The translations under genes were made by a program, and so were the position numbers. The notes beneath the pieces were generated by a model, which was not told where the DNA came from, ran no database searches, and saw nothing but the letters and a program-made list of their open reading frames with translations. DNA of 64,000 nt from Xestospongia muta (Eukaryota > Porifera > Demospongiae > Haplosclerida > Petrosiidae): NCBI GenBank assembly GCA_963693285.1, contig OY848917.1, positions 23,070,245-23,134,244 of the forward strand, written 5' to 3'. The first letter of the stretch is position 1. Every line of letters starts with the position of its first letter. This document shows, one piece after another, positions 47,920 to 59,290 of the stretch.

Positions 47920-48107
47920 TCCTCCATTATAAGCCCTAGCACATGACTATTAAAGTCACACTCCTCCATTATAAGCCCTAGCACATGACTAATGAAGTCA
48001 CACTCCTCTATTATAACCCCTAGCACATGACTATCAAAGTCACATTTCTCAATTATAAGCCCTAGCACATGACTAATGAAGTCACACTCCTCTATTATAA
48101 TCCGTAG
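47920..48107. repeat. 42-bp satellite, left block contracted
   Basis: Four to five 42-bp units, against about fourteen in unit A; the minus-strand open frame across it is 420 bases (ten units) shorter. The end next to the inserted element is the same as in A. Confidence 0.9.
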
Positions 48108-48490
48108 CATGGGCGGCGAAAGCGGTATGGCTGGTGTGGCATTTGCCATACCACTTTTTTCGTGCGCACCCAACGCCATACCACATTTTGAAAGTTATTT
48201 ATAATATTATAAATTAATACCAACGCATTCATGATAATTGCCTTCTCCTAACTTTGAAATAGCTGCAACACTGCTGCAGTAGCGAGTAGCTACTGCAGTT
48301 GACGTCTCACTTCGAAAAACGAAAGGTAGGGCTCCGCCCATTTGTACCACAGTCGAGCGAGCGCGACAAGCGATTTCTAAACCTACACGTACACTAACCT
48401 GCCAGGCCCAATTTCACTGTGCATATTATTATTATATGTTTGGAATGCCATGCTTGCCACACCACTTTTCTAAACCTTCTGCCGCCCCTG
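48108..48490. mobile_element. 383-bp hAT-like MITE (unit B)
   Basis: Same insertion as 17,558-17,940, same length. Its ends are less worn: CATGGGCGGCGAAAGC at the left and CAGGGGCGGCAGAAGG at the reversed right end. Inserted before the A/B duplication. Confidence 0.65.
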
Positions 48491-49132
48491 CCTAGCACAT
48501 GACTATTAAAGTCACACTCCTCCATTATAAGCCCTAGCACATGACTAATGAAGTCACACTCCTCCATTATAAGCCAGAGCACATGACTAATGAAGTCACA
48601 CTCCTCCATTAAAACCCCTAGCACATGACTATTAAAGTCACACTCCTCCATTATAAGCTCTAGCACAAGACCAATGAAGTCACACTCCTCTATTTTAAGC
48701 CTTAGCACATGACTATTAAAGTCACACTCCTCTATTATAAGCCTTAGCACATGATTATTAAAGTCACACTCCTCTATTATAAGTCTTAGCACATGACTAT
48801 TGAAGTCACACTCCTTTATTAAAACCCCTAGTACATGACTAATGAAGTCACACTCCTCCATTAAAACCCCTAGTACATCACTATATATTGAAGTCACACT
48901 CCTCCATTAGAATCCCTAGCACATCACTATATATTGAAGTCACACTCCTCCATTAGAAACCCTAGCACATGACTATTGAAGTCACACTCCTCCATTAAAA
49001 CCCCTAGTACATGACTAATGAAGTCACACTCCTCCATTATAAGCCCTAGCACATCACCATATATTTAAGTCACACTCTTCCATTATAAGCCCTAGCACAT
49101 GACTATTGAAGTCACACTCCTCCATTATAACC
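48491..49132. repeat. 42-bp satellite, right block expanded
   Basis: About fifteen units, longer than the A counterpart (17,941-18,357). Several units carry a CATCACTATATATTGAAG variant with extra bases, which occurs three times and suggests spread by unequal exchange. The minus-strand frame stays open across roughly 160 codons of it. Confidence 0.9.
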
Positions 49133-49604
49133 CTTAAGTTAACTAAAATTTGTCATCACTTCAAAACGAAATATTTAAACAACAATTCGCACATTGATAT
49201 CGTAGATAATTGAACTTTGTACACATAAAAGTTTTATTGAAGCAACCATTAGCTCTGTCTTATCTGTGACTTTTAAAAAAATCATTTCAACTTTTCAACT
49301 CTGTATTTCGTTGACATTCTTTTGTTTAAAAACGCCTTGCTAGTACTTAAATATATTAATTAATCATTTAGTTCAAAGGTTATTTAACACAGGATAGAAT
49401 GGCTGAAAGTCCTTCTGGATCTAGTACTTATCTTCTTTGTGTCATAAATGGCATTTATTTATAGTGATGTAATGTAATTCAAAGGATTCTTGCCACTACT
49501 ACAATATAGGTGGCATCACATCTACCAAGATATTTTTAAAATGTAAACTCTGACCTCTAAAGTGATGCATATCAAATATTATTATTAATTTTTAATCGTT
49601 ATTC
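49133..49604. other. Spacer between satellite and LPCAT3 copy 3
   Basis: Bases 49,133-49,430 match 18,358-18,655 of unit A. From about 49,438 the sequence becomes the LPCAT3 3' flank, whereas in unit A it jumps into exon 11 of copy 1. No gene. Confidence 0.7.
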
Positions 49605-51705
49605 TTAAATAGGTGTATTACTGCAATAAGTCAATAACCAGTTGAGTGCAAACCATAAGATTGGTATCACATGACCTATCCAATATACTGAGCTCATAAA
49701 CTAGAATAACAGGATATTAACAGACAAAGTATAATTGACAATTTATGCATACCTTGCTGCAGTCTTCCCATGAGAGCAACAAAAAGCATATGATTCCATA
49801 CATTATCACAATATTATGTAATAAATACAAACATATCCAGACTGGTATATAAAAAGGCCAGGAGAGGTTGTTTACATTAACCCACTGTTTAGTAATGGAT
49901 ATGAACTAAATTCGAATGTAAATATTACAGTACTACAACTAATACTATATTACTTGCCTCTCTGCTGCAGAAACAATGAACTGATCTAAAAAATAGATAA
50001 AATAACCAGACCAAGGGCCATGCCATAAAGCCAAAAACAACAATGTTATAAAGCGAGATAAGTCTTGATTACCCATCCATTTAAGACGTTTATAGACATG
50101 ACTGTACAATGACATGAACATATTATTATAATAACATCACTTACATAGCCACCCATTTATTAGTTTGTATATTCCAAGATTCAGTGGCTCCCTATTAATT
50201 TAACAGTTTAATAAAGAAATAGCAAGGCTTACAACTGACCCGAATACTTATACTTAGTTCAAACGAACCAAAGTTTACATTTTGGAGAGCTGTCCAATCT
50301 GTGAAACCATCAGATCTAACACCATTATAAGATATCCCTGTTATAATACAGCTTCCTTCCTATAATAGTCCAAGAACAATTTAAATACTACACCTGACTG
50401 TCCTTACTGCTATTAGCCAAACTACAAAGAATCGGCCCAACTGTATTGTTTTTCCTATTACTATCATTATAACAAGTTTAGTGACAAATGGTTTTTCCTA
50501 AAAACACATTCAAATTACAGATCTGTTAATTAAATTCACACTCTTACTCTATAGTCTTCACTTAAAATATACTTCAATGGATAATATCTATTGAATAAAG
50601 AGCTTATTGCAGTTACTGTTAGTGCCTGAGAGAGACATGACATTACTGGCATAATTCTAACAGGACAATTTATTATAACACAAAATTTGTAAATTGCTTT
50701 ACCTACTACCAGCTTTCTTGTCATCATACAAAGACCTTGAAACAAATTGTTGGTATCGTTTAAAACTAATCTGTAGAAAATGAGACTTTTGAATATTATT
50801 AAATTAATATACCTGTGGTCCAACTAAGACTGACCCAAAGAAAACACAGAAACCTAGTACCTATATCACTAAGTGTTATAACAACATTCAACAAAGATAG
50901 TCTTACTTCAATAAATGGAGGAAGTGCAGAGATACAAGTTTCCTTCTCTTCTTTACTAAGAGTGGACTAGAGACAATGGTTATTAGTTGTGACCTATATC
51001 AGTCTTACTTTTCTTTTATTACCATCATATAAATTATATGCCAATCCTAAATGAAAGTTGTCTTAAATTAATTACGTTGTATAAAATGACAGAATAACTT
51101 ACCTATTAATTTCAGTACTAAGACAGAATGGGGTTGACTCCAATTTATTGAAAGGATATCAGAAAAAGACGAATATCCTATTATCACATGACTCTATTAC
51201 AGCATATATAATATAGCTAGCTCTGTGTATATATAGTTCATACCATTGTCATGATCCATGTTAGAAAAAGAGACAACTTTGTACCACCCAAAAGAGAGAG
51301 AACACTATAAACAGCGACAATATCTACTACTATATGCCATATAGAGGGTCCTTGATGATTAACAATTGATGTAAGTATAGATAAATTAAAAGCAATGTAT
51401 GACTTTACCATAAACAAAGTACAGCAATCCAATGCCGCTAACAGAAAAGAAAATGTTCTAAAATGTAGTGTAGTAATTCAAACTTTTATTATATATCTTC
51501 CAACACCTGAATCCATGTTGATTGCACTGACACAAATGAACGATAGATGAGCGCAAGTGGATAGGCTACCTTTACGTATAAATTAATATATGACATATCA
51601 AATTATTTACCGAGTAACAACCCAACAATAAAGCGAACCTCTTCTTCTGGAATGTTTAAGAGAAGGGAGAAACCTACCACCGAGGACATCCTAGAGACTA
51701 CTCAT
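49605..51705 (-). CDS. LPCAT3: LPCAT3-like acyltransferase copy 3, start doubtful
   Basis: All 17 exons of the copy 2 model are present with the same lengths and usable junctions: 51678-51705, 51611-51646, 51507-51565, 51409-51457, 51244-51350, 51103-51193, 51009-51046, 50907-50966, 50813-50860, 50703-50770, 50548-50656, 50399-50497, 50240-50359, 50145-50191, 49954-50101, 49753-49884, 49605-49700. The catalytic motif is LALWHGPWSG in exon 15. One problem: the first ATG (51,703-51,705) is followed by TAG at codon 5 (51,691-51,693), as in copy 1. Either the N-terminus is lost, or CTCTAG is a splice acceptor joining an unseen upstream exon to GATGTCCTCGG. The intact remaining 1.3 kb of coding sequence favours the second or a recent loss. 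Confidence 0.8.
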
Positions 51706-52843
51706 AGACGAGTCTTTCCTTATAAATTATGTTTTAGTTTCCTCTCAATAACAAACTTGGCAGCTTGTATAGTCATATTCAAATTTGAGAGGGAATTTTA
51801 AAATATGGTAGAGTATATATAGTATATGTATCTAATGTAGTCTACAATAGTGGTAAACAAGCAGTAGATGAATGAATATCAGAATTATAGTGTCAATCTC
51901 CACCATCAAAACTGTTCATATATTTGATAATAAACAAAGATGTACACTATCCAGTTCTCTTTTGCTGCTTTCGTTTACAGAGTTATACATACTATAGCAA
52001 TTGGAGTCTACTCTATGTCCACAGTAACAACTAACTGCTATACTACTATGTTAGGTCAATATTCTTTAATACTATGATAATGGTTTATGAATATATGGTT
52101 AAAGTACAGACCACTATCATACATCTCTCTTGTCTCTCTTTCACCTATGATTCAAATTCTGTTACCATGGCAACATCTCTTCTTTCAAGGTCTGTTAATA
52201 GTCTTTTATTTTCTGTTAGGATAATTGTACTAATTCTTGTGTCACATAATATAATAGGGACGTCTTTGGTCCAGTGTATAACTGGTCCAATATCTCCTTG
52301 TAGATGTCACTACAATTGTTAGATAAGAAGGAAGTCAAGGTAGGTAAAATTTGCCATTACTTCAACACGAAACATTAAAACAACAATTCCCACATTGAAA
52401 ATGTAGATAATTGTACTTTGTACACATAGAAGTTTTATTGAAATAACCATTAGCTCTGTTTTCATCTGTGACTTTTTGAAAGATTATTCAACTTTTCAAG
52501 CTTTGTATTTCGTTGACATCCTTTTTCTAAAATGCTTTGCTAGTACTTAAATTTTGCTGTTTCTTTGTCACGTTTTCTGCCTGCAGGCACTTTCGTACTG
52601 CCAGCTAACAAACAGACAGACAAACAGACAGACATACACAAACGCACAAAGGACCTCGCCACGCAATGAGCTGAGAGGGTTAAAAACACTAGTTCTCTTT
52701 GCAGTCTTCTGAATACTGTTTTTAATCACTAATTCATAGTATCAGAACAGCATTGATGTAATCTCTAGTACTCAACAATCTTAAACTAATACTAAACAGC
52801 TATATATTTCAGTCCAATACTGAATTTCTGCAACCTTCTTGAG
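51706..52843. other. 5' flank of LPCAT3 copy 3; simple repeats
   Basis: Up to 52,051 it matches the flank of copy 1; 52,050-52,160 matches the flank of copy 2 instead. Bases 52,340-52,560 resemble 18,358-18,580 and 49,133-49,350. A short ACAG-rich microsatellite lies at 52,608-52,642, next to a GC-richer stretch. The plus-strand 82-codon frame at 52,074 has no recognisable content. Confidence 0.5.
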
Positions 52844-52920
52844 TTCTTGTGTTAAAATCCAATGATATAATGGCACAATAATTTATTGTGGCATTATATC
52901 ATTGGACTTTAACACAAGAA
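52844..52920. repeat. 77-bp near-perfect hairpin
   Basis: Two 38-base arms (52,844-52,881 and 52,883-52,920) are inverted copies with two mismatches and a single-base loop. The arm begins TTCTTGTGTTAAA and ends CACAATAA. It could be a small foldback element or an RNA hairpin. No second copy seen in the window. Confidence 0.85.
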
Positions 52921-53545
52921 AATGACTTTATTTCCATTTGATGTAATATACAGTTCTTTATTAATGATGGTCATTTTACTAACTGTCTAATTTATTTTTT
53001 TAAATGTTCCTGTCATAAATGATAAATCACTTTGAAGAATATTTTAGAAAATAAGTCTATAGTTTTTAATTATTACAATGTTGTTTTATTGCTAATGTTT
53101 TGTGTTAATCTTTATGTTGTTTATTAATAATGATCATTTTCTAAATTTTTTTATTTCTCTCTCGTAAAAGTTCCTGATTAATCACTTTGAAATCACCACA
53201 CCTATATAGCGAGTAAACCTATACTATATATGTGTGTAACTAAATGATAAGAATTGATACAATAATGCTATTGTAGGGTATTGGATATTTATATTCATGT
53301 GATCATTTTATTAAGTGTCTGTTTTGTTTCTTTTAAATGTTACTATTGTGAATTGTAAATCACTTTAAAATTACCACACCTTTTTAGGAAGTAAGTCTTT
53401 ACCATATGTAACCAAGAGTAGATAAGAGGGAAGAGAGTGTCAAATGTCACATAGCACCATAGAAACATTGTAAGGAGACTAATGACTGCATGTGATGTAG
53501 TTCCATAAATTAATATGTATTCTTTATAAAATAAACACCTACCAT
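52921..53545. other. No gene seen
   Basis: AT-rich sequence with three loosely repeated blocks around TAAATCACTTTGAA-AT (52,965-53,060, 53,095-53,230, 53,290-53,410), each followed by a TAAGT-T-TA stretch, suggesting an old triplicated segment of about 150-190 bp. No coding signal. Confidence 0.5.
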
Positions 53546-53880
53546 AGTGTTGTGTTACTTAGCATATTAGTAATAAATACTAGTAATTGTTATATTTGAC
53601 CTGTATAATCTGTCTTATTGTTGTATAGAATTGAATTAAACCACATGCAAAATCTAAATCAATATTATAAAAAAAGAGGTAAAGAACAAAAGAAATGCCT
53701 TTAAATATTGTTGATGATATATTTGATCAGAGGAGAAAAGATATCCCTTTGAAAAGGCCATAGTGACATCAATGAGGTTATGTTTATCAAGAAATTAAAA
53801 GATGCTTACATATGCTAAATATATATTATTTATTTATAGTGATGTGATGTAATTCAAAGGGTTCATGCCACTAGAGTAAC
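53546..53880. repeat. LPCAT3 3' spacer, second copy
   Basis: Matches 20,501-20,830, the block downstream of LPCAT3 copy 2. Here, in place of the expected minus-strand last exon, the sequence switches after TTCATGCCACTA to an inverted (plus-strand) piece of that exon. Confidence 0.8.
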
Positions 53881-53894
53881 CACTCAGTGGTAAG

Positions 53895-55496
53895 TTACAC
53901 TCAACTGGTTATTGACTTATTGCAGTAATACACCTACTTAACAATAGCGATTAAAAAATAATAATAATATTTGATATGCATCCATTTAGAGGTCAGAGTT
54001 TACATTTTAGAAATATATTGTTAGATATAATGCTACCTATATTGTAGTAGAGTAAGCCACCAATGTTAAGCCACCACATATTATCGGACACGATTTCTCA
54101 AAGTGGAATAATGCAATACAGAATTTTTGCTGCTTGGTAACAACAGCACAGCCTTTTGATATAGCATACAAAAAACCACAGTCTTAGCAAGTTGCATTTT
54201 TGCACCAGAGCTTTTAAAACCGGCCGACCGAAAACACTGATCTTCGGTCGAGTGAACAAACGTTCGGTCAATGCCCTACCAACGCTACAAATTCAAGCTG
54301 TTTATACAGGATCCCTGCCACACATAGCTAGATCCTTACTCTATCGATAGTAAAAATTTGGAGTCTCTGCTGCTGCTACGGGCTGTATAGTATTACTGAA
54401 TACCCGACTGGGTCACGTGATCAATGATCGTCCAGGTGATACTAATTGTTACTGTCGCATAAAGGGGTAAATAAGCTCTGTACAGTACTGTAGCTTCTCA
54501 TGAACAATGAAGGGATATCTGTTGAACATCAATAGGCTGTTATATCTATTCTTTCTTCTAGCTATTGAACTGCGAAGTCAATAATGAGCCTGTTATCTGA
54601 CTTACCTCTGGCTCAGAGAATATTCAAGAGTCCTCGCAAGCCATGTGTTCAGCTTCCTCTTGCTTCATACGTCACAACTAGGTCCGAAGTATATAAACAA
54701 TGGAATGACGAAAGAATGACAAGGGCAATGAAAGCAGTCAATGAGGAAGGCATGTTGGTACAAAGGGCAGCTGCTGAGTTCAATATGCCATGATCAACAC
54801 TGAATGACAGAATTAATGGGAAAGTTGTTCATGGAACTCTCAGTGGACGGTCAAGGTATTTAAATTACATTGAAGAGGAAGAGCTTGTACGTTTTTTGTT
54901 ACAAAGTTCCTCAATTGGGTATTCTAGAACACAAAGTGAAGTGATTGCACTTGTGCAAAGAATTTGCTTTGGTAAAGGGTTAGATGTTTCTGTCACTCAT
55001 GAATGGTGGGAGGGGTTTTGCCATCAACATCCATCTATTGTTTTACACACACCTGCTCACCTGTCTATTGCTAGGGCTAAAGCTACAGACCCTGAAGTGT
55101 TTAGTCACTACTTTGACTTGCTCAAAAGTACCCTGTGTGAGTATGATCTCCTTGATAAATCTTCACAGCTTTTTAATATGGACGAAACAGGTGTCCCATT
55201 AAACCCAGACCTTCCTAAAGGCATTTTTAAAAGAGGGACCAAGAACCCTGTTTCAGTTTCTTCTGGAGACAAGTCCCAAATAACTGTGGTAGGATGTGTC
55301 AGTGGAGCAGGTTATTGCATACCTCCAATGATTATATTGGATAGAAAAACCCTGCATCCAGACATGACCATAGGAGAGTTGCCAGGCACCATATATGGTT
55401 TGTCCTCAAAGTTTTGGATTGACCAGGAACTGTTAAGATGTGGTTTGAAGGGCATTTTTTACGGTATGTTCCTCCTATTCGCCCTTTAATCGTCCT
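53895..55496 (+). repeat. Left arm of 8.8-kb inverted repeat
   Basis: Reverse-complement match to 61,054-62,655 with scattered mismatches and almost no indels; both arms span about 1.6 kb. The arm carries, in order, the last 18 codons of LPCAT3 on the plus strand (53,895-53,950), about 600 bp of unannotated sequence with a GC-richer, CGG/CCGACC-containing stretch near 54,220-54,260, and the first two thirds of the pogo-like transposase. Because a host exon is included, the arms cannot simply be transposon terminal repeats. Confidence 0.92.
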
Positions 55497-56209
55497 AATG
55501 GATGGTCACTTGGCCCATTTCTGCCCTGATACCATTTGAATGGCAGCATAACAACAAGTTATGCTTTCTACTTTGCCTCCCAACACAACCCATGTTTCAT
55601 AGCCATTAGACAAAGGATGTTTTAGTCCCTTAAAAATTGAGTGGAAAAAAGTATGTCACGATTATTTAGTAAGAGAAGGTCAATTGGTGACACGCTACAC
55701 TTTCTCAAGGCTTTTCAGTGAGGCATGGATGCGTTCTATGACCATCAAAAATATACTGTCTGGATTTCGTGTTAACAGGTATCTATCCCCTTGATCGAAG
55801 CAAACTTACTGGATTGGGAGAGTCTAATCCCACTTCTGAATCATTAGAGCTGCAATCACTCAACCCAATGATCAGTCGTTCACCTTTTTCTAGAAAAGTA
55901 TGCAAAAGTCCACATTTTTCTGAAAAAGAAATTGATGATTTTCACCATCAATATACTGGTCACAATACAGGTGACATGAATGAGCAATACATGCATTGGA
56001 AACAAATGTATCGTCCATATTCTGGCATTTCTGTTTCAAAGGGTACAGATTCACCTCTTGACTCATCCCTGTTTCACACTCCTTCAAAACCTGAATCATG
56101 TGTTATAATGGCTACTCGTCCCAGTCGTCCTCTTCAAGATACTTTAAAATATCCATCACCAGTACTAAAAGTTGCTCCACCTGAAAAAAACCAACATCTC
56201 GAGTTTTAA
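54584..56209 (+). pseudogene. Pogo-like DDE transposase, degenerate (left copy)
   Basis: ATG at 54,584. A Psq/CENP-B type helix-turn-helix comes first (MTRAMKAVNEEGMLVQRAAAEFNMP, then TGA at 54,791 where an Arg codon is expected, then STLNDRINGKV). The DDE_1 domain follows in the same frame: NMDETGVPLNPD (first catalytic Asp), VVGCVSGAGYCIPPM. A frameshift near 55,465 precedes LIVLMDGHLAHFCPD (second Asp) and LPPNTTH, with three more stops (55,538-55,615), then PLDKG and SEAWMRSMT. A further frame change near 55,780 leads to TGIYPLDRSKLTG, after which 55,769-56,209 is open for the C-terminal tail. Cut-and-paste DNA transposase of the pogo/Tigger group; not functional. Left and right copies share the 54,791 stop. 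Confidence 0.88.
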
Positions 56210-57480
56210 CAAGTTTTCAGAATTTGGAAAGTCTTGAGAAGAAGTTAATAATTATTAGTTAACGAGAACACATTAATGACCACACCCATATGTTTTCACT
56301 CATAAAAATTTTCTGCATGCTTCCAAAATAATAATAGTGACTTTAATTTTCGCATAATTATGTGTGATTTTCCACATTATGTAGTTAAACCTCTGAGAAG
56401 GGAAGTACAAAATGTGTGGAGGTTGTTCAACAAAAAACAGGTATAAATATTTTAGTTAAGTTATTGAACATAATGTGTTCCATCACAAACAGCTGTTACT
56501 TTGATGAAGATTTCAGTGCAGAGGAGGATGCTAGTGTTATGCTTACAGAAGAGAGCTTTAACGGTATTGCATTTTAATTAGTTTCTGAATTGATTTTCAA
56601 AATTGTTCAGGAATTAATTCAGTGACTAAAAAGACTGTTGCAAAGAAAGGTATCACTTAATAAAATTATGTATCTCAACCCTGTTATTGTTGTAGTTGAA
56701 AGTAAAAAGTGCCTTTAAAAAAGTGCAGCGTGTACAACAGTGAAGACAAGAGCAAGTTCTACTACATGTATAAGAGGTACTTAATACAGGAACTTAGATA
56801 GGTTAGATCAATAATATGCTTATAGCATCTACAAAAACAAGAATCAAGACTAGATTAAGTAAAGCCTTCACTGAGAATGGTACATTCTGGGCATAGATAG
56901 GTATGGATTTCTTGTTTGATTAATAGTAGCTACAAGATCTGGGATGAAGAGTAGAGGAATTAGAGGAGGTACTGTTTCCACTGTGATAGGTAATAGAGGA
57001 GGTACTGTCTCCACTGTGATAAGTAATAGAGGAGGTACTGTCTCCACTGTGATAGGTAAAAGTACATAATGCGGTTGTAATGTTAATTTCTATTCTAGCA
57101 AGTCTGGTTTTAACACGAGAGGCTGTGGTGTTGCCAGTGAGAAAAGAAACTTAAGAGTGTCATGTGTCATTTGTTCTAGCAGGTACTAATACAGGAACAA
57201 AGAAAAGAAGTACAGTTTGTTGTACATCTACATTGTCCACTGAGAAAGGTACACAGGAATTTTGATAAGTATGAATTGCAGCTACAAAGATAGGAATAAA
57301 GACACATGGAAGAAGCATAGTCTCTGCTGACAAAAGTACATAAAGTAACATCAAGGTTTGTAGCATCATGTTTTCTATTAGTTACAGGAGCAAAGAGAAG
57401 AGAAAGTACAGAGGAAAAAGGTACAGTGAACGTTTTGATAAGTACATGTAGTTGTGGTACATACATGTGACCAATCTTGA
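56210..57480 (+). pseudogene. Transposon linker: short exons and 33-bp repeats
   Basis: The transposase tail appears to continue as RVLTSFQNLESLEKK to about 56,260. From 56,490 small exons alternate with 45-50 bp introns: SCYFDEDFSAEEDASVML, an acidic piece, then GINSVTKKTVAKK, with GT-AG ends visible near 56,564/56,610 and 56,649/56,695. At 56,957-57,056 a 33-bp unit is repeated three times and encodes RGGTVSTVIGN. Several pieces with AGGTAC-TA starts follow to 57,470. I infer a spliced linker of the transposon protein leading into the Ulp1 domain; exact exons are uncertain. Confidence 0.45.
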
Positions 57481-57489
57481 TATTCCCTG

Positions 57490-58280
57490 TTTAGAAAAGT
57501 GGTGGATAAAGGAACTTGACTTGACAGAAGAAGATTTTTATTGTCTTCAGAATAGACTACACTTATCTGATAGAGTAATCAATGCATCACAGAGACTAAT
57601 GAAGCAATAGTTTAAAGTTCATGGACTTCAGAATACTCTATGTGGACAAAACTTGACTTTTGAGTCTAAATTAGATGCTTGCATTGTACAAATTTTGCAC
57701 ACAGGTAGACTTGCAGACTGACATGATTTTTTAAATACATGTTGAGTTGTATTATTATTGAGTTTATTGATTTTTTTATGTTGTATAGGTGCTTCACACT
57801 GGCTTTGTGTGTTAGTGACTGAGTTTAAAGTTGATGATGGATAGTGCTTCAAAAGAGCTCAATCGAGCCACCATACTTCAAATAGCAAAATTGTCGACAC
57901 AGATAAACCATTCTATAAAATTGAGAGATTGCCAGTTCAGCAACAGCATGGAACAGCTGATTGTGGCCTCTTCGCCATTGCTTTTGCTGTTGCAGTCTGT
58001 GCTGGAAGTGATGTAAAACATTAACATTTGAGCAATGAAAATGCGAAAGCATTTGTTCCAATGTCTTGAACAGAGAAAAATGTCACCATTCCCAAGCAGC
58101 CTTAAAAGCATTTTGAGGTCATTACCTAAACAAGTATTAGTCAACGTTTACTGTATCTGTCGGCTCCCTGACTGTTTTCATGAAATGATGATTCAATGTG
58201 AACTATGTAATTTGTGGTATCATTATAAATGTGTTGACATAAAAAAAGTTGATGACTGGAAATGTTTAATATTAATTTAA
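57490..58280 (+). pseudogene. Ulp1-type protease plus PHD finger, decayed (module 1)
   Basis: Read across frames: WWIKELDLTEEDFYCLQ and INASQRLMKQ, HGLQNTLCGQNLTFESKLD, VQILHTG, an intron of about 90 bp, ASHWLCVLV (catalytic His region), then VQQQHGTADCGLFAIAFA with the catalytic Cys of the C48/Ulp1 fold, KMRKHLFQCLEQRKMSPFPS, and a PHD-type finger YCICRLPD...MIQCELCNLWYHYKC...WKC. At least four frame changes or stops break it. C48 enzymes remove SUMO or ubiquitin-like proteins; PHD fingers bind histone tails. The order Ulp1-PHD is common in multicopy, transposon-derived proteins of sponges and cnidarians. It lies directly behind the pogo transposase and on the same strand. Confidence 0.75.
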
Positions 58281-58763
58281 TATAATATCTAAAATTGTAT
58301 GTCATTGTGATCCTGCACATTCATCAACTCTGCAGCTATTCCTCAAAAGTGCCGAAGTCTACAAAAAACAGGCAGATTATATAGCAACTCAAAGATCTAG
58401 AAAGAAACTTCTAGAACAGTCTCAAACATGCTACACAAGCAATAATTACTTTAAGCAAACTATTAATTGTGTCAACTAAATTTAGCATTTTTATCATATG
58501 TCACAGTTAGCATTACTAAATTTAGCATTTTCTAGTTAATAATTAGAGTAACTGACCGATAGTCGGACGAATCAATTTTCGGACGCTTATATCTCGTGAA
58601 CAACAGACTCCTGGATGCTGATTATACACACAGATAGGACTATACATATACTGCTTGTGTACAAAATACCAGGTTGCAATCTTTCAATACGTAGGTTTTA
58701 CAGCTACAAAACCAACACTGTCCGAACTTGGCGTTCTTTGGATATTACTCAATCTTTGTCCGT
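58281..58763. other. Interval between the two modules
   Basis: No gene. Around 58,555-58,590 a CpG-containing stretch has CGGACG twice (GATAGTCGGACGAATC and TTTTCGGACGCTT), which may be the eroded end of an element. Two TTAGCATTTT blocks repeat at 58,480 and 58,520. Confidence 0.45.
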
Positions 58764-58931
58764 AAGCTTCGAAATAGCCTTGAGATAAAGAATTGCTACC
58801 AAATTCCACAATATAAGCCTTCCATCATTGCTCTTTCAGGCGTCCAAACGAGAGCCTTGAAACATTGTATATTTAAAAATAGAAAGATGACAAAAAATGT
58901 GTATCACGTGATCAAATTTAGGACACACATG
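58764..58931 (+). repeat. Nested inverted repeat, left arm
   Basis: Inverted match to 60,887-61,053, both beginning AAGCTTC on their outer side and ending near AGGACACA on the inner side, with CACGTGATCAAATTTAGGAC conserved in both. It encloses the second Psq/Ulp1/PHD module. Probably the terminal inverted repeats of a nested element. Confidence 0.85.
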
Positions 58932-59115
58932 AGAGTGAACTGTGAGGTTGACTGTGAGGGCGTAGAGTGTTTATATCTCCTTCTTCAGAGTAAGCGAACC
59001 GATAGAACTATTTTAATTTCAATTCCTCAATTTACAGGTTATGTATTCACATCCTCTGCTTTCGAGAAGGTTCGTCAAGGATAGGTCTAGAGGAGTGTGT
59101 GTCACAAGTGAGGAA

Positions 59116-59290
59116 ATGTCGAGAAAAATGTTTTCTTTGCGTGGTAAATATAAGGGCTGGGACAGTGGAAGTATGGATAAGGCAATAAAAGAGGTATAGC
59201 TTGGGATGTCTATTTGGAGGGCTGCTGAAATCTACTCTGTTCCAAAATCGTCACTCTACGATAGAATTAATGGTAAGGTGCACTGTGGAC
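59116..59290 (+). pseudogene. Psq helix-turn-helix start of a second pogo-like protein
   Basis: ATG at 59,116: MSRKMFSLRGKYKGWDSGSM, then DKAIKEV, TAG (59,197-59,199, where Arg is usual), LGMSIWRAAEIYSVPKSSLY and DRINGKVHCGP. This is the Psq-type DNA-binding domain that opens pogo transposases, a different sequence from the one at 54,584. No DDE domain follows; the sequence goes straight into repeated mini-exons and then a Ulp1-PHD module. Confidence 0.75.

Larger units (their letters stand above)
29389..52051. repeat. Segmental duplication, unit B
   Basis: Second copy of the unit that starts at base 1, with the same gene order and strand. Compared with unit A it has one more net 18-bp minisatellite repeat, lacks the 290-bp segment at A 880-1170, has extra sequence at 36,660-37,420 and 40,995-41,820, a 140-bp insertion near 47,265, a shorter 42-bp satellite block, and a complete set of LPCAT3 exons where unit A has a truncated copy. 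Uncollapsed haplotypes joined by the assembler are an alternative to a true tandem duplication. Confidence 0.95.

Noticed and set aside
58728..59084. Plus-strand frame of 118 codons over the nested inverted repeat
   Set aside because: It covers a terminal-repeat-like sequence and shows no domain; the real coding signal starts at 59,116.
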